From the NCBI GenBank assembly GCA_944990035.1, contig CALYLX010000115.1:62001-126000 (forward strand): 64,000 bases of DNA, written 5' to 3'. Of this stretch, positions 1 through 11,575 are shown one piece after another (the stretch's first letter is position 1; every line of letters starts with the position of its first letter). The stretch comes from Clitopilus passeckerianus (lineage: Eukaryota; Basidiomycota; Agaricomycetes; Agaricales; Entolomataceae). Made by a program: the position numbers and the translations under genes. The notes beneath the pieces were generated by a model. It did not search any database, had not been told where the DNA came from, and saw only the letters and a program-made list of their open reading frames with translations.

Positions 1-1575
1 CATGTATCATAGGGTATGGCTCTGAAAGAATGTAGTGAGCAAACGGTTTCATCGAGCACAAACGGGAACATCACACATTGTACATCCTGACTAGCACAAG
101 GCCTCTCCAGACCGTGTTTGCCCACCTCGTCGCGAGAAGCTAGATACCACAGCGCCCTAATACCATTACCTCATCTTGATTTCCATGCAGATACCATCGG
201 TTTGAAGGCTCCAGTCGAAGTCGCTGGTCGAATGGTGGTTGCAAAATCGGAGTGTGTGACGCACAACGTCGTGACATCTCTGCCAAATTTGGAATCCGGT
301 CCCGCCTCTGTGGGCCAGGCCGGTGAAAACCCCTTCGGTTCCTCCTTGTCCTAGACCACCATGGCGACTTCGTTTGACTATATTGGTCGATAGGTACAGC
401 ACTCTGTGAAGGCTTGAAAGCTTCAAACCTAGGATTTGATGTACTATAGGTCTCAGGGCTTCTGGCGATGAAATCTGATGCAAAGCTTGGGCACGACCAT
501 ACTTGGTCCAAGATGCGTCGCTGCTTCGCACGACCTGTCCTCGTTCTAATTTTTAAATCTCTTTTGTGAGCTTTGTTTTAGTAAATACTGCGGCAACGGC
601 AAATGCTTGGGCGAATGTGGTAGCACATTGAGTTCGCTCACAAACATCATTTTCTTGGAGAAAGTCGCAAGGTGTGACGGCAAATTGATGAAGATTGATC
701 CCATCAAGCGCGAGTGAACAGCCACCCTTCGCTGGAAAATTTGTCGAAGCCCAAGCATTCCAAATCCTTTCCTTCAACTCAATTTGAACTTGAAGACTTC
801 ATGTGCGCTCACCACACCTTAGCCTATGCACGACGTGCAGTGCTCAAGACCATAACTTCGACTCAATCAGTTTCCTCAATCTCATCTGGTCATGTGATTG
901 GTTTACCTCCATAGTGATCATGTGACCGTTTCAATTTTGAGCGTTCAGCACAGTAGAGAAGGTCGGAATCAAAAACTGGACACATCTTGAGGGAAAAGCC
1001 CTGCATTTCTATAACAGGAAACTCCGGACCGGAGCGGGAATCAATTTACTTATTAAATGAGAGAATTGAATTAAAAGGGTAATATGCCGGCGATTCGAGA
1101 CATGTGAATATCGAAATGTGCCGAAAAAAACAGCCAAGATTTTCAACAGACAAACCTCGTCCTATCTGAAGATAGAACTCGGAATGTTGTCCACGACAAT
1201 CGGACCTCAGAAGCGATAAGATGAGAAGGGAGCACAGGAAGAGGGATGAGAAATGATGTAGAGGTGATGACGTTGACAAAGCAAAGAAGACGGCGGGGTT
1301 GTTCGTGCATTCTGTTCAATCTCACCATTCCATCCCCTCTAATGTCTGATTCCTGATATAGCACCGTCCTGTAATTGACTGCTTCTGGTATTCACCGGAA
1401 CCCACTACCCCGCAACGCAGCGTCTACCAAGCAAACGTAAGCATCTTCTGACGTCGCCATGTAGTCCCCACCAATTCTTACACCTCCATTTCTAGCCCCG
1501 TGCCACGTCGTCTTCCTGCCAAATAGCACCCGCCTTCTCGGACACCTGACTCTTCATTCTGAGTCACTTAGGAGG
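1..1575. other. No supported gene
   Basis: Several short open frames exist on both strands, but none has a recognisable motif or a consistent exon structure. The stretch around 1205-1370 resembles the start of the dispersed repeat family found at 19-44 kb (a 'ttcgtgcattctgttcaatct' type block followed by a tag acceptor). It may be a very decayed copy. Confidence 0.4.
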
Positions 1576-1612
1576 ATTACCGAAAATGGGAATGACACCG
1601 GGCTATTAGATT

Positions 1613-1738
1613 TGTGCCACCACTGGTGCGACGGTGCGACTTTGTGCGGCAAGTGCGACTTTGTGCGAATATGTGCACCTTGTGGCTATGCAGTGGTGCG
1701 GCTGAGTGCAATCTTGGTGCGGCCACAGGTGCACTGGA
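1613..1738 (+). repeat. GTGC-rich array, left flank of MULE
   Basis: An irregular array of GTGCGAC, GTGCGGC and GTGCAC-type hexamers or heptamers, about ten within 125 bp. A similar array lies at 2216-2286 and another at 15103-15246, beyond the other end of the MULE gene. I infer that these are subterminal repeats of the transposon; clear terminal inverted repeats were not found. Confidence 0.55.
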
Positions 1739-2215
1739 CAGAGAAGCAACTATAGAGCAGTAAATTAAGTTCATATAGTGTTTAAATGTAATTAGAATCA
1801 ATGTATCGCTCTTTAGGAGTTCTATTCATTTGTTCAGAATTAAAAATGACATTGTCTATCACCTTTGAGGCCGGTTTTCCGAACAACTGCAGAGGAAACT
1901 TGGCCTCAAAATATTAACTTAAGTGCTATATTGTATATATATCTTACCTCCAAAGCCCCAGGACGTTTGGTTGCCGTTAATGTGCCGTAATTATTGCCAG
2001 AAGGTCAAGACTAGGCCTGATTTCGCCAATCTCAAGGTGCCAGCGGCAATTCAAGTCGGTAAGGGAGATTCGTCAGCCATACATAGCAATTTTATGATTT
2101 ATCTGAATGTATTACATCTACTAGTATCCATTACAACCAACAGGCCGGCACGATAGCGCAAAATAAATGCAGAACAATTGTCTGAAGGCAGGACAACTGC
2201 GAACATTCCCAACTT

Positions 2216-2286
2216 GGTGGCTGTGTATGCGCGGCTATGGTGCACCCGCGTGCGACCACTGGCAAGTGCACCCTGAGTGCACCTCG
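2216..2286 (+). repeat. Second GTGC-rich array near MULE 3' end
   Basis: A cluster of GTGCAC, GTGCGAC and TGCGCGG motifs directly beyond the 3' end of the minus-strand MULE gene. Same motif class as 1613-1738 and 15103-15246. Confidence 0.5.
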
Positions 2287-2293
2287 AGCGAAC

Positions 2294-4802
2294 TCAAGAA
2301 CAGCCAGCATTAGATTTCATTAAGCACACCAATAAACTACGATTATACAAGGTTGTAAAGTAGTCTAAACTATGAACTCGTTTTTTTGCCCCCTTAAAGG
2401 GTTGTGCCTTTGATTTCGGCGTTTTTGAAGGCTTGTTTGAACGAGGAGCAGCTTCTTTCTTCGGTTTTGCATGAATCGGCCTTGGTTTTGGTGGATTGGC
2501 TATTCTTGGCGTATCCACAACCTCAGGAACTTGATCTTCGATGTAATCGGGACCTCGCTGTTACGTCACAGTCACCATCAGCAAACATTGCCTGTCATCG
2601 TCATTGGCCAACCCTCGTGCTTACCTCCAGCTCGGTCTCGCTCCAGGGAGGGAATTCGTATCAACACCAGGTGCTCGGTGTGCCACTCCAGGGATCCCAG
2701 CTTCTCTGATGATCTCCCGCATCAAGGCCCCATTGGTAGTAACTGGCAACTCCACCCATTTCCGACCTCTCGAACATTTGCTCCTCCAGCTCGGCTAAAC
2801 ATTCTGCGTCGACGTCCACAACTTGAGGGGATTCTGATCCACTTGCATTGGATGTCTGGAGTGCCCACGCTTTAGGCATGAAGTCGCTTGGCGAGCGATC
2901 CTTGAGCTTTCCCTTCTGGATTGCCTCGCGATACATTTGGTCGGCCAGATAGAGGGTAATGGCGTGGGTCATGGGAAGGAGACTAACCCACCGGGGTCGA
3001 AGCTTTCGGTCTTTGGAGACGTGAGCTTCGAACCAATTTGCAATCCTCGCCCTATCCATTATAGATACCCCTCCAACCACCGCTTTCTCATACCCTTTCG
3101 CTTTGGATTCGAAGAGGGGTTTTGCAGGGATACTGACACCCTCTCCTATAGACTCTGGTGCTTTCAAAAGCGCAGACAGTGTTTCTTGGTGTGGTAAGAG
3201 GGCATTATGGACATCCTCAGTGTACGGAGCTGACGAAGGGTCGGACAGAATCTCTTCTGCTTCGTCATATCCATAGCTAGGATGTATCCATTTTCCAAGC
3301 TGGAGAATAGGTGAGTTGAGTTTAATTGGCGGGAATATAATTTGCTTACCCTTATCCTTCTTCGCCCATCTCTATCCAGCCACAGGCTATCGACGATCTC
3401 ATTCTGCGACACTACCGACACCGACCCAGGCGTAACTCCAGGTGAGTCAAAGTGGCATCCTCGCCACCACCTAACTGTCCATTCATGCCGGATCTTCCGC
3501 CCACGTCCAAGGTGCTGAACATGGTGCTGAATCAAACGAACAGGATACCAGAATACTCCGTGGCGAACCAACGCCCCATTTCCAGCTTTTAGACGCTGAG
3601 GTAAAGGAGGGAGGTCGCTGACAGAATGGAGTTTGGCACGTCTGGTGAAGAAACAGCCTAGTAAGCACAATATAAACCCGTCCCAATGAATAACATACTG
3701 ATTCCGTTCTTCTTCAATGGCCATTAGCTGTCGAGACTCGAATGCTTCTACATCGCACATGTCGCACAAGAACCCTTCCTTCTTCGATAAACTGTACGCC
3801 CTTCCATTGCGCTGACAGGCAATGTGCCCCCATTTCTTACATCCTTCGCAATATACCGCCTCTCCATCGTCTCCTCCACGGTATAGAGCGTTTGCATCTC
3901 CTACGAGGCCGCATCGACAAGCGAAGTCAAAATCTTCGTCTGGACCCGATGAATTGGTCTTCGGCGTGTTGTTCATCTCGTCGGCTTGTTGAGGATGAAA
4001 GCCTTTGGATGGGGTGGTCGGAGATGTGGGTGTAGTACCGTTATCGTTCAATTCCTCCGATTCTGGTGGTAAAGGTGAGTCTATGACTTCTTTCTTGTTC
4101 GACTTCTTCTCCTTGATGTACTCTTGAGTAGACGCAGCAAACGGATTCGACATCCAGAACCGCTCGCTTGGGTCCATTTCCTTGTAGCCTCTCCAAACGT
4201 AGTCCAACGATGGCCACTGTTCAAGAGTTTCAGTGAAACATTTCACGTTATAGAGCGCAGCAATGTCGGCCTTGCGCTTTCGGAAAAATGTGAGTTGTGC
4301 ATCTGTTCCGCCAGTCAATCGATAGACTGCTGAGCAGACTTTGTAGTCGCCTTGAAGATGAATTGAATTGCCGGCAAGATGGGAGGAAACTGTGGCGTTG
4401 GGTATTGGGCGTGCTTGGCCACCACCGAGGTCGTTGTAGGCGTACACAGTCTCTCTGTCCGCACTAGCAAACCTGCCAATAAAATGTGATGCCCCTTTAC
4501 TGTGCATTCCAAGGCCAACAAGTTCGTAATCCCAGTGGTTTGCGATAGCCTCAACAAAGTGGCATGGATAGAGCGATTCGGGGAAGTTCCAGGGTGCATG
4601 GTCCAATCCATCGTCCGCAACTTCGATTATGAGGATAACGGGTATGGAGAGGACGAGGTTACGAATGTCGCGGCGGCGTCCATCGCAGAGTGACTCCCCG
4701 TTTGATACACGCCAGCAACTCGAACGTTCTCCAGCTCTATCAAGGGAAAGCAAAGAATGGAACCAACGGCTGACATCACCTTCAAACACATCATGGTTAT
4801 TG
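2294..4802 (-). pseudogene. MULE gene, C-terminal part: USP-like peptidase region, PHD finger, Tudor/PWWP-like segment
   Basis: Continuation of the gene after the retroelement; the frame is open across the tattg target site. In order: a region like the His-box half of ubiquitin-specific peptidases (LVSIP-like strand, then SKGASHFIGRF and VYAYNDL, about 4300-4700; the Cys box was not located). Next comes an acidic linker, then a PHD finger (CxC, CxxC, HxxC and CxxC ligands, about 3735-3935). After a probable 57-nt intron comes a Trp-rich WYPVRLI segment resembling Tudor/PWWP readers. A further intron (about 3302-3350) leads to a conserved tail (2661-3300). Around 2770 the coding sense jumps frame into KWVELPVTTNG, which suggests a frameshift. 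A Lys/Pro-rich basic end stops at 2294. The peptidase call rests on motif resemblance only. Confidence 0.6.
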
Positions 4803-5287
4803 TGTTAAGGCAGAGCCTAACAACTTAGGTAATACTGTTTACGCTCGATGTCTTTGATAAACAAAGACAGAGATTTGTCAGCAGCTGCGGCTGTACTGAC
4901 GACCTGGTGAGATTGACGAAGCAAGGGACTTAAAGGCGAAGTAGAGAACTAAGCAGTTAGGTAGATTGCCTAGGTCAAGCTGAGGAGCCTTGACCAAATG
5001 GTACAGGTTTATATACCTATCTAGTAGTTCTAAATATAGCACATGCGCAGCATGCTGAGTAAGTAATGAGTCATGCGCAGCATGATGAGTAAGTACATGA
5101 GTCAGTATGACTCAATGCGAGTCAGAAAGAGTCAGATAAGGTATAAGTCTCTCACGATCGTGAGAGATGCGGAGTAAGCATGGAGAAAGATGAAAAATGC
5201 GCAGTGATGCGCAGCATATGGGAGTAATCGTGCATAGGTAAGCGGGCCGGGGTATGTAAGGAGAAACATGTAAGCAAAATCATAACA
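4803..5287 (-). repeat. 3' LTR of copy A
   Basis: 485 bp, TGTTAAGG to CATAACA. By eye identical to the partner at 11576-12060. It differs from both LTRs of copy B at three sites (acgaag/acaaag, gagaaag/gaaaaag, tgggag/tgtgag). It contains the 20-bp palindrome at 5148-5167 and Gcn4-type sites at 5066-5074, 5098-5104 and 5108-5114. Confidence 0.95.
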
Positions 5288-5299
5288 TTACCCTCTCGC
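5288..5299 (-). other. Candidate polypurine tract of copy A
   Basis: Read on the minus strand, the bases directly before the 3' LTR are purine-rich (GCGAGAGGGTAA). This is the position expected for the plus-strand primer of an LTR element. Confidence 0.55.
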
Positions 5300-5320
5300 T
5301 ATCGTTGAAGTCTCCTGACT

Positions 5321-6189
5321 TCAATTCCTTCCTTTACCCCAGAAGTGACGGTCTATGCCCTTGTGGTAGCGTTGTGGGCAGCTAACCGGGTAATGGCCTG
5401 GGCCACGATGATGGCACAGACGACACACAAAACGAAAGCAATGACACTGTCGGTGTCTGCCTCCACAAATGTAGCATCTGAACCATCTGGGTGGTGGTGG
5501 TCTGTTGGCAAGGTATCCGGTGCGCGGCGCCTTCTGGGACGATAGTGTCGAGGGGGAAGGTTCACCAGCGTTGGTGAGTCGGACTCTGGTGGGCTTTCGA
5601 ATGCGGAGAGGTATGGCGTTGGAGGGTTTGCCATTGGGGTTGATGTTTTCCTTGTTGTCGTTCTGTTCTTTTTTGACGAAGGGGTTATGTTTTATTTTTG
5701 CGGCGGTGTGTAAGTTGGTGACGGGAGGAAATGCTCGTAGGGTTCCGCAAACTTGACGTGCAGTGAGGATCGTGACTTCCTCTTCTTGACTTTCCTCAGG
5801 CCCCCAGGGATTGGAGGCAAGGGTTTCGAAGTCTGTCTCCTCTGGGTTGTTGAACCAGTTTTGTCGTTCGGGGAAGAATTCGTCGAGGAAAGCTGTTCCT
5901 CCAATAGCAAAGAAGAGGTCTGTGAGGGTCTCCTCCGTTTCTCGATCAACTTTGTCCAAAGTTGATCAAGATCGTCAGTGGTTTTCGCAAATTGGTGGCG
6001 CAGACGAGCCACTTCATTGCGAGTTTCGGTTCGTCGGTTTTGGTAGAGGGTTCCTTGTTCTCCCACAGCGGTGAGAGGGTTGTCGTTGCTGCTCCAGGCA
6101 GTATGCGTACGGAGCGCCGTAATAGCGGTATCGGATTTGAAGGTGTTGCGGATGATGGTGCGGTCGTAGGAAGAGGCATTTTGAGACAT
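5321..6189 (-). pseudogene. ORF3 of copy A, frameshifted
   Basis: Same protein as the 289-residue ORF3 of copy B (53649-54518). A 1-bp loss in an A run (ccaaag here, ccaaaag in B, near 5959) splits it into an N-terminal part (about 5960-6189) and a C-terminal part (5321-5959). The Cys/His-rich C-terminus is still encoded in the second part. A homopolymer sequencing error cannot be excluded. Confidence 0.8.
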
Positions 6190-6227
6190 TGTTATATAGT
6201 GGATGTGAGTGGGTTTGCTATGTGGTG

Positions 6228-9200
6228 TCAGGTGAGTTTCTTCCTCTTTTTATACTCGGTGAGTATTTCCTTGGCGTTCCGCAGTTCCGACTCGGGCATC
6301 CATTCGTTGTCTGCTGATGGCCATCCCTTCCATTTTACGAGGTATCTGTGTCGCCCTTTGCCTTGTTTCTGATGGGCCACAATTGCTTCTATTTCGTATT
6401 CTTCTATTCCGTCGATTTCGTCAGGTGGCGGTTTAGAGAAGCTGGGTCCATGCGCTTTGGTGGAGATGTAACGGGTGAGAAGTGATGCGTGAATCACCGG
6501 GTGGATCTTCCATCGTCTTGGCAGGTCGAGTTTATAGGTCAGGTGTCCTTTTACCTCGAGTATCTTGAAGGGTCCTTCTCGTTTGGGTGCTAGTTTCTTG
6601 GAGATGTTTCCTTGATTGAGATTTGTGGCTTCTAACCACACCTTTTCTCCGACTTTGAATGGGGTGAACTGTCGTGTGATCTTCTCTGCCATGCGTTGCG
6701 CAGCAAGTGCATGTGCAGCATTTGCTTCATCGCGTGCTAGCAGAAGTTCCTTGATCCGTTTGTCAACTGCGGGAATTTTGCTAGTGGGAGCAATTGATGG
6801 GAGTGCAGGTGGTTCGTATCCCATCATTAGGTAGAATGGGGTTCGTTTGGTGACAGAGTGTGTTCGGCTGTTGTAGGAGAATTCTAGAGTGGTAATCCAT
6901 TTGGACCAGGATTCGGGGTTCTGTGCACAGAAGATGCGGAGATAGGCATCAATCTCCTGATTGATCCTTTCTGTCGCACCATCGGTTTGTGGGTGGTAGG
7001 CGGTGCTCATGTTGAGCTTGATTCCAAGGAGTCGTCCCATTTCTTGGAAAACTTTAGAGGCGAATTGAGGTCCTCTGTCTGAAATTCCTTTGTCGGGGAG
7101 TCCAAAGCGACGGTAAACGTTGTCAATGTAGGTGTTTGCAGTTCCTGTGGCGTCGATTTTCTTTGTGCAAGGGATGAAAATTGCCCCCTTCGTAGCTCCA
7201 TGGTCGACCACGGCCATAATGCTATTGAAACCATCACTCTCTGGGAGATCCGTGTGAAAATCGTACGTCACTAGCGAAAATGGCCTAGTGGTTTCGGATT
7301 TGATGGGCATTAATGGTGGAGCGGTGGGGTGGCGATTGATTTTCATTTGCTGGCACATTGCACAGCCCTGCACAAAGTTCTTGATGAACACTGACATCCC
7401 TGGCCACCAGTAGTCCTTCCGGACTTTTTCCAGTGTCCCAAATTGTCCAGGGTGTCCTGCGCTGGGTAGATCGTGATAACGTTGGACTATCTTCCTTCGG
7501 AGGTCTTCGTCATCTGGTACCACACACTTGTCCTTGTAGTACAAGATGCCATCGTCAAATTTCCAGTCTTCCAGGTTTGATCGGATTGGTGGGGGTCCGT
7601 CTTCTTTGGCGGTGCGAATGGCGTCAACAATCAGTTTGTCATTGACCATCTTGTGTACAATTTCGTCCTTTAGTTCAATGTCAACTGAGCGAAGGAAGAG
7701 CTTGTCGGGGAGGAGAATGATGTCTTCGTTGTCGGTGTCTTCACCTGGGATGTGGTCTGGTCGTCGAGATAGTGCGTCAGATTGTATCATCTTTGCACCA
7801 GGGGTGTGTACAAGTTTGATGTTAAACTGGGTAGCATCAAATTCCATCTTGCTTGTCGTCGGTTCAACTTCCGGGCTTCTCGGAAGTATGTGAGGTTTTT
7901 GTGATCGGATAGAATCACAACTGAATGTTGGGATCCATGGAAGTAGTGTCGCCAGGTTTATGCGCGGATAATGCCTAGAAGTTCTCGGTCGTAGATTTCA
8001 TAGTTCCGTTCTGTTTCCGAGAACGATTTAGATATGAAACCACATGGGTGCCATGATCCGTTGGCGTCACGTTGTTGTAGGACTGCTCCTGTTGCATGTT
8101 TTGAGGCGTCGCTTTCCACCACAAATGGCTTCGTGGGGTCAGGCATCAGCAACACAGGCGCTTCCAGGAATTTGTCTTTCAGGGTAGTGAAAGCTTTGTG
8201 ACATTCATTGGTCCATTCCCACTTCTTGTCTTTCTTGGTGAGTTCGTTCAGCGGTTTGGCAATTTCCGCATATTTTCCGATGAACCTGCGGTAAAAGTTT
8301 CCGAATCCTAGGAATGATCAGACTTCCTTTACTGTAGTTGGCGTAGGCCAGTCGCGCATCCCTGCAAGTTTGACAGGGTCCATGGAGATCTTGTTTGGTT
8401 CAATGATGAACCCAAGGTATTCCACTCTTGTGGTGTCAAATTGGCATTTCTCTGCTTTGAGGTAGAGATCGTTGTTTTGTAGTCTTTGTAAGACTCTGCG
8501 TGTGCGTTCTCGGTGTTTTTCTGGATCGTTGGAGAAGATGAGGATGTCGTCCATGTAGATGATGACCCATCCTTCGTCTATCATGTCTCGGAAAAGGTGG
8601 TTCATCATTGCTTGGAAGGTACCGGGTGAGTTCATTAGTCCAAAGAACATCACCATTGGTTCAAATAACCCTCGGTTGGTCTTGAACGCTGCTTTCCATT
8701 GGTCACCATCTTTGATGCGGATGTTGTGATATCCCCATCGAATGTCGAGTTTGGTGAAGACAGTTGCTCCTTTGAGTTTATCGATGAGTTCGCTAGCCAG
8801 CGGTAAGGGGTAAGCGTTAGGTATTGTTCCTTCGTTGAGTCGTCGGTAATCCTGACATGGTCTCAGGGCTTCCGAGTCTTTCTTTGCAACAAAGAAGAAC
8901 GGAGATGCTTGTGGGGAGTTGGATTCTCGGATGTATCCTTTGGCTAGATTTTCCTTGAGAAACTCGTCGAGTTTTTCTTGCTCTAAGGGGCTGAGCGGAT
9001 AGACCTTGCAGTCTTTTGGCACGAAATCTGTCTTCAGATCTATGGCGTGATCCCAGGGTCGGCTTGGTGGGAATCGTTCGGATGCTGCTTTCTCAAAGAC
9101 TTTTCTGTAGTCTTGAAGATAGTCGGGGATGATTTCGTCAAGGGATTTCTTTGGTTCCTTATCTTCTCGTTTATGTTCCAGAGCTTGCGAAATTGATGTT

Positions 9201-9958
9201 TTCGCACGTATCCACACCTGCTGTGTGTGGTGTCTGGTTGCTGGATGGTGTGTTACCACCGTCTGTCGTATTGTGGTAGTTGGCCTGATTGGCCCGTACA
9301 CAAGGTAATCCTTTGTGTGTTCCTGCGTAAGTGGGGGTTCCTCCTTGGTGAATATTCCGACTGCCGGTTCGTTCTGGCAGTATGCGATGAGAAAATCTTC
9401 ATTGATCTCTTCTCCTTCTTTGACTATTCGGAAATAGTCGCTAAGTCCTTCTGATTTTCCGGGATTCTCTTCGGAACAATCAGGTGCTGGGGTAGGTGGC
9501 GTGTTTTCCTCTAGTAGTTGTTCTCGGATGGCTCTCATCCGCTTGATGTCTACTGCTCGCATCAATGTTTGCAACAGTCGTTGGGTAATGCGTGATTCAT
9601 CGATTTCGAGTGTGCCGTCGCTCCACGATATGATTGGATCCACCCGTTTTAGCCAGGGTAATCCAAAAATCAGGTGGTCTTTCCCGAGTCCAGTGACAAA
9701 ACATCTTTCCTTGATAATGGCTGTCCCTATCTTGGCAATAACCCAGGTAAAGTGGGTAATAGTTCCTTGTTTGTTCAGGGTGCCATCAACGTTTCGTGCT
9801 GTAATCGGTTGTCGGAGTGGGAGTAGCGGGAGGTGATGTGTCTTGGCAAAGATGGAGTCAATAAATGACCCTTGCGCTCCAGAGTCAATGAGAGCTTTTG
9901 TGCCGGCGATTGTTGTATTTCCATCTAGGGGGTCTTGTAGAGAGATTGGGATACGCAT
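6228..9958 (-). pseudogene. pol of copy A, three breaks
   Basis: Encodes the same PR-RT-RNaseH-IN-chromodomain polyprotein as copy B but is disrupted. (1) CGA to TGA at 8318-8320, a C-to-T change at a CpG, ends the frame after RT. (2) A 3-bp loss at about 7958 turns an Ala-Leu-Glu-Thr stretch into Ala-stop in RNase H. (3) A 1-bp loss at about 7831 shifts the frame just before the integrase part. Protease DSG, RT YMDD and the integrase residues are otherwise readable. The first integrase Asp is intact here (GAT at 7260-7262), unlike copy B. Confidence 0.9.
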
Positions 9959-10047
9959 AGATTCAGCATAAAAATCAGTAGCTACAAGTACACTGGAAAT
10001 ATCAATCGGGCGAGGAAGTACTGACGTCGGCTTTGCAGTCTTCCTCT

Positions 10048-10977
10048 TTAAAAACCCTCAGCCTCTGTTTCGGTGTAGAATTCAGCGGCTTCTTCTTGGG
10101 GCATGTCAGCTAGGACTGCTCTGACATATTTGATCAACTCGGCTCCCTTCTCAGGTTTCTTGTGGAATCGGCTGTCGTTGTTGCTAGGGTAGGTTCTTCC
10201 AAAACTCTTCCTTTGAAGACATTGTTGGATTGTGTGACCTTTCTTGGAGCAATAGTAGCACAAGTTGTTCTTCTTGTGATGTTCTCTTTCCTCCTGGGTG
10301 AGGCGGCGTTTGGGTGGATCAGTGGTGAAACGATCAACATCCATAGCCATTGGGTCTCGGGCTCCAGTAGGTGTTTTGTAAGCACCTTTGACCATATCAG
10401 ATGTCTTGATGATACGGGTATGTCCCATGATTGTCTTGGCACGTCGCCAGTTGTTGTCGAACTGGACAGCTTTCTTGACCCAATCGTCAAATGTGGTAGG
10501 AGGGGAATCGGAAAAGAGAATTTTCTCTCGGAGTTTGGGGGTAAGTCCTTCCATGAAGATCTCGATCTTTGCAGTGTCACCGCTGAGATCAGTTCGTGCA
10601 AGAATATTCTTGAAGACGGTGACAAATTCGTCAGCTGTCCCATCCTGTCGTAAGGCTTTGAGTTGGAGAAGTGCGGCAGCTTTGTCGTCGGTAGGGGAAA
10701 AGGCTTCTTTGAATTGGCTGATAAATTCAGCGTAGGTGGCTTTCCTTTCAGCTGCTGAATATTTATCGTGAAATTCTAATCCCCATGCTGCTGCAGTTCC
10801 TTCTTTGAGGAAGGATAGGGCAATGCGAATCTTCTTGTCATCTTCGAGTTGGTTGAGGTTGTTTAGGATGAGGTAGTCTTCAAGTTCCTGAATGAACTTT
10901 CTGGTCTTGGATCGGTCTCCGGAGAACGTTTGGGGTTTGGCTCCAATGTCCTTCTTGTTGTTGTTGTCTTGTGACAT
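10048..10977 (-). CDS. gag of copy A
   Basis: Capsid/nucleocapsid protein of the retroelement. The first in-frame ATG is at 10977 (MSQDNNNKK). The frame is open far upstream, through an acidic Glu-rich stretch, but with no ATG. A retrotransposon-gag domain (Trp/Leu-rich helices, about residues 15-130) is followed by one CCHC zinc knuckle (CYYCSKKGHTIQQC, about 10230-10270) and a short acidic tail. The stop TAA at 10048-10050 lies in a T run where the pol frame begins. Nearly identical to the gag of copy B, and no inactivating change is seen. Confidence 0.85.
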   Translation of the reverse strand: MSQDNNNKKDIGAKPQTFSGDRSKTRKFIQELEDYLILNNLNQLEDDKKIRIALSFLKEGTAAAWGLEFHDKYSAAERKATYAEFISQFKEAFSPTDDKAAALLQLKALRQDGTADEFVTVFKNILARTDLSGDTAKIEIFMEGLTPKLREKILFSDSPPTTFDDWVKKAVQFDNNWRRAKTIMGHTRIIKTSDMVKGAYKTPTGARDPMAMDVDRFTTDPPKRRLTQEEREHHKKNNLCYYCSKKGHTIQQCLQRKSFGRTYPSNNDSRFHKKPEKGAELIKYVRAVLADMPQEEAAEFYTETEAEGF

Positions 10978-11562
10978 TTCGTAGTCGAAATCGAAGTCGG
11001 TCTCTGGTTCAATTGTTTCTGCACTGGGGCGCTCCTCTGGCTCAGCTGTGGGGCTCTCCTCTAGCTGTTGTTGTACTTGGTGTTCTTCTTCTTCCTCTTC
11101 GGGCAAGACAGAAGTGCTGGTAGACGGGACTAGTGATGGGTTCCTGAATATTGCTGTGAGTAATGGTGCGAAGCGTCGCTGTTCCTCCTCGTCTACTTCA
11201 ATGTCGTGTTCTCGTTGAGCTCGGACAATAGCAGGGGTCTTATGAGGTCGTTCAGGGGTAGGGAAGTCTAGAGCGTGGAAGTGTCTGTTTTCAACGGCAA
11301 CGGTGGTGAATGTGAATTTGCCAAGGGAGAGAGAGGCGTAGCACCAGCGGTTATTGTTGTGATTAAAACCGCAGTAGTTTCCGTTGGTGAACTTGTAGAC
11401 GTTGTTGGTTCCTTCTACTAGAGTGGTATTTCGTGGCGGGTGGTCTGCCCTGTGTACAACCGTGGTGACTGAGTGGTAGCCGCAACGGCAATCGGCCTGT
11501 TGCGTGCTTCTGCTGTGTTGTCGTGGGGTGGGCCTGCGCTAACAATGAGCGGGCCTTCTGAA

Positions 11563-11573
11563 CAGCTTGACCT
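11563..11573 (-). other. Primer-binding site (self-priming type), copy A
   Basis: On the minus strand AGGTCAAGCTG starts 2 nt after the 5' LTR. It is perfectly complementary to an 11-nt segment inside the same LTR (plus-strand 11745-11755). That segment lies 33 nt after a TATA box and is therefore the likely RNA 5' end. This is the Tf1/sushi self-priming arrangement; no tRNA primer match was recognised. Confidence 0.7.
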
Positions 11574-11575
11574 TT

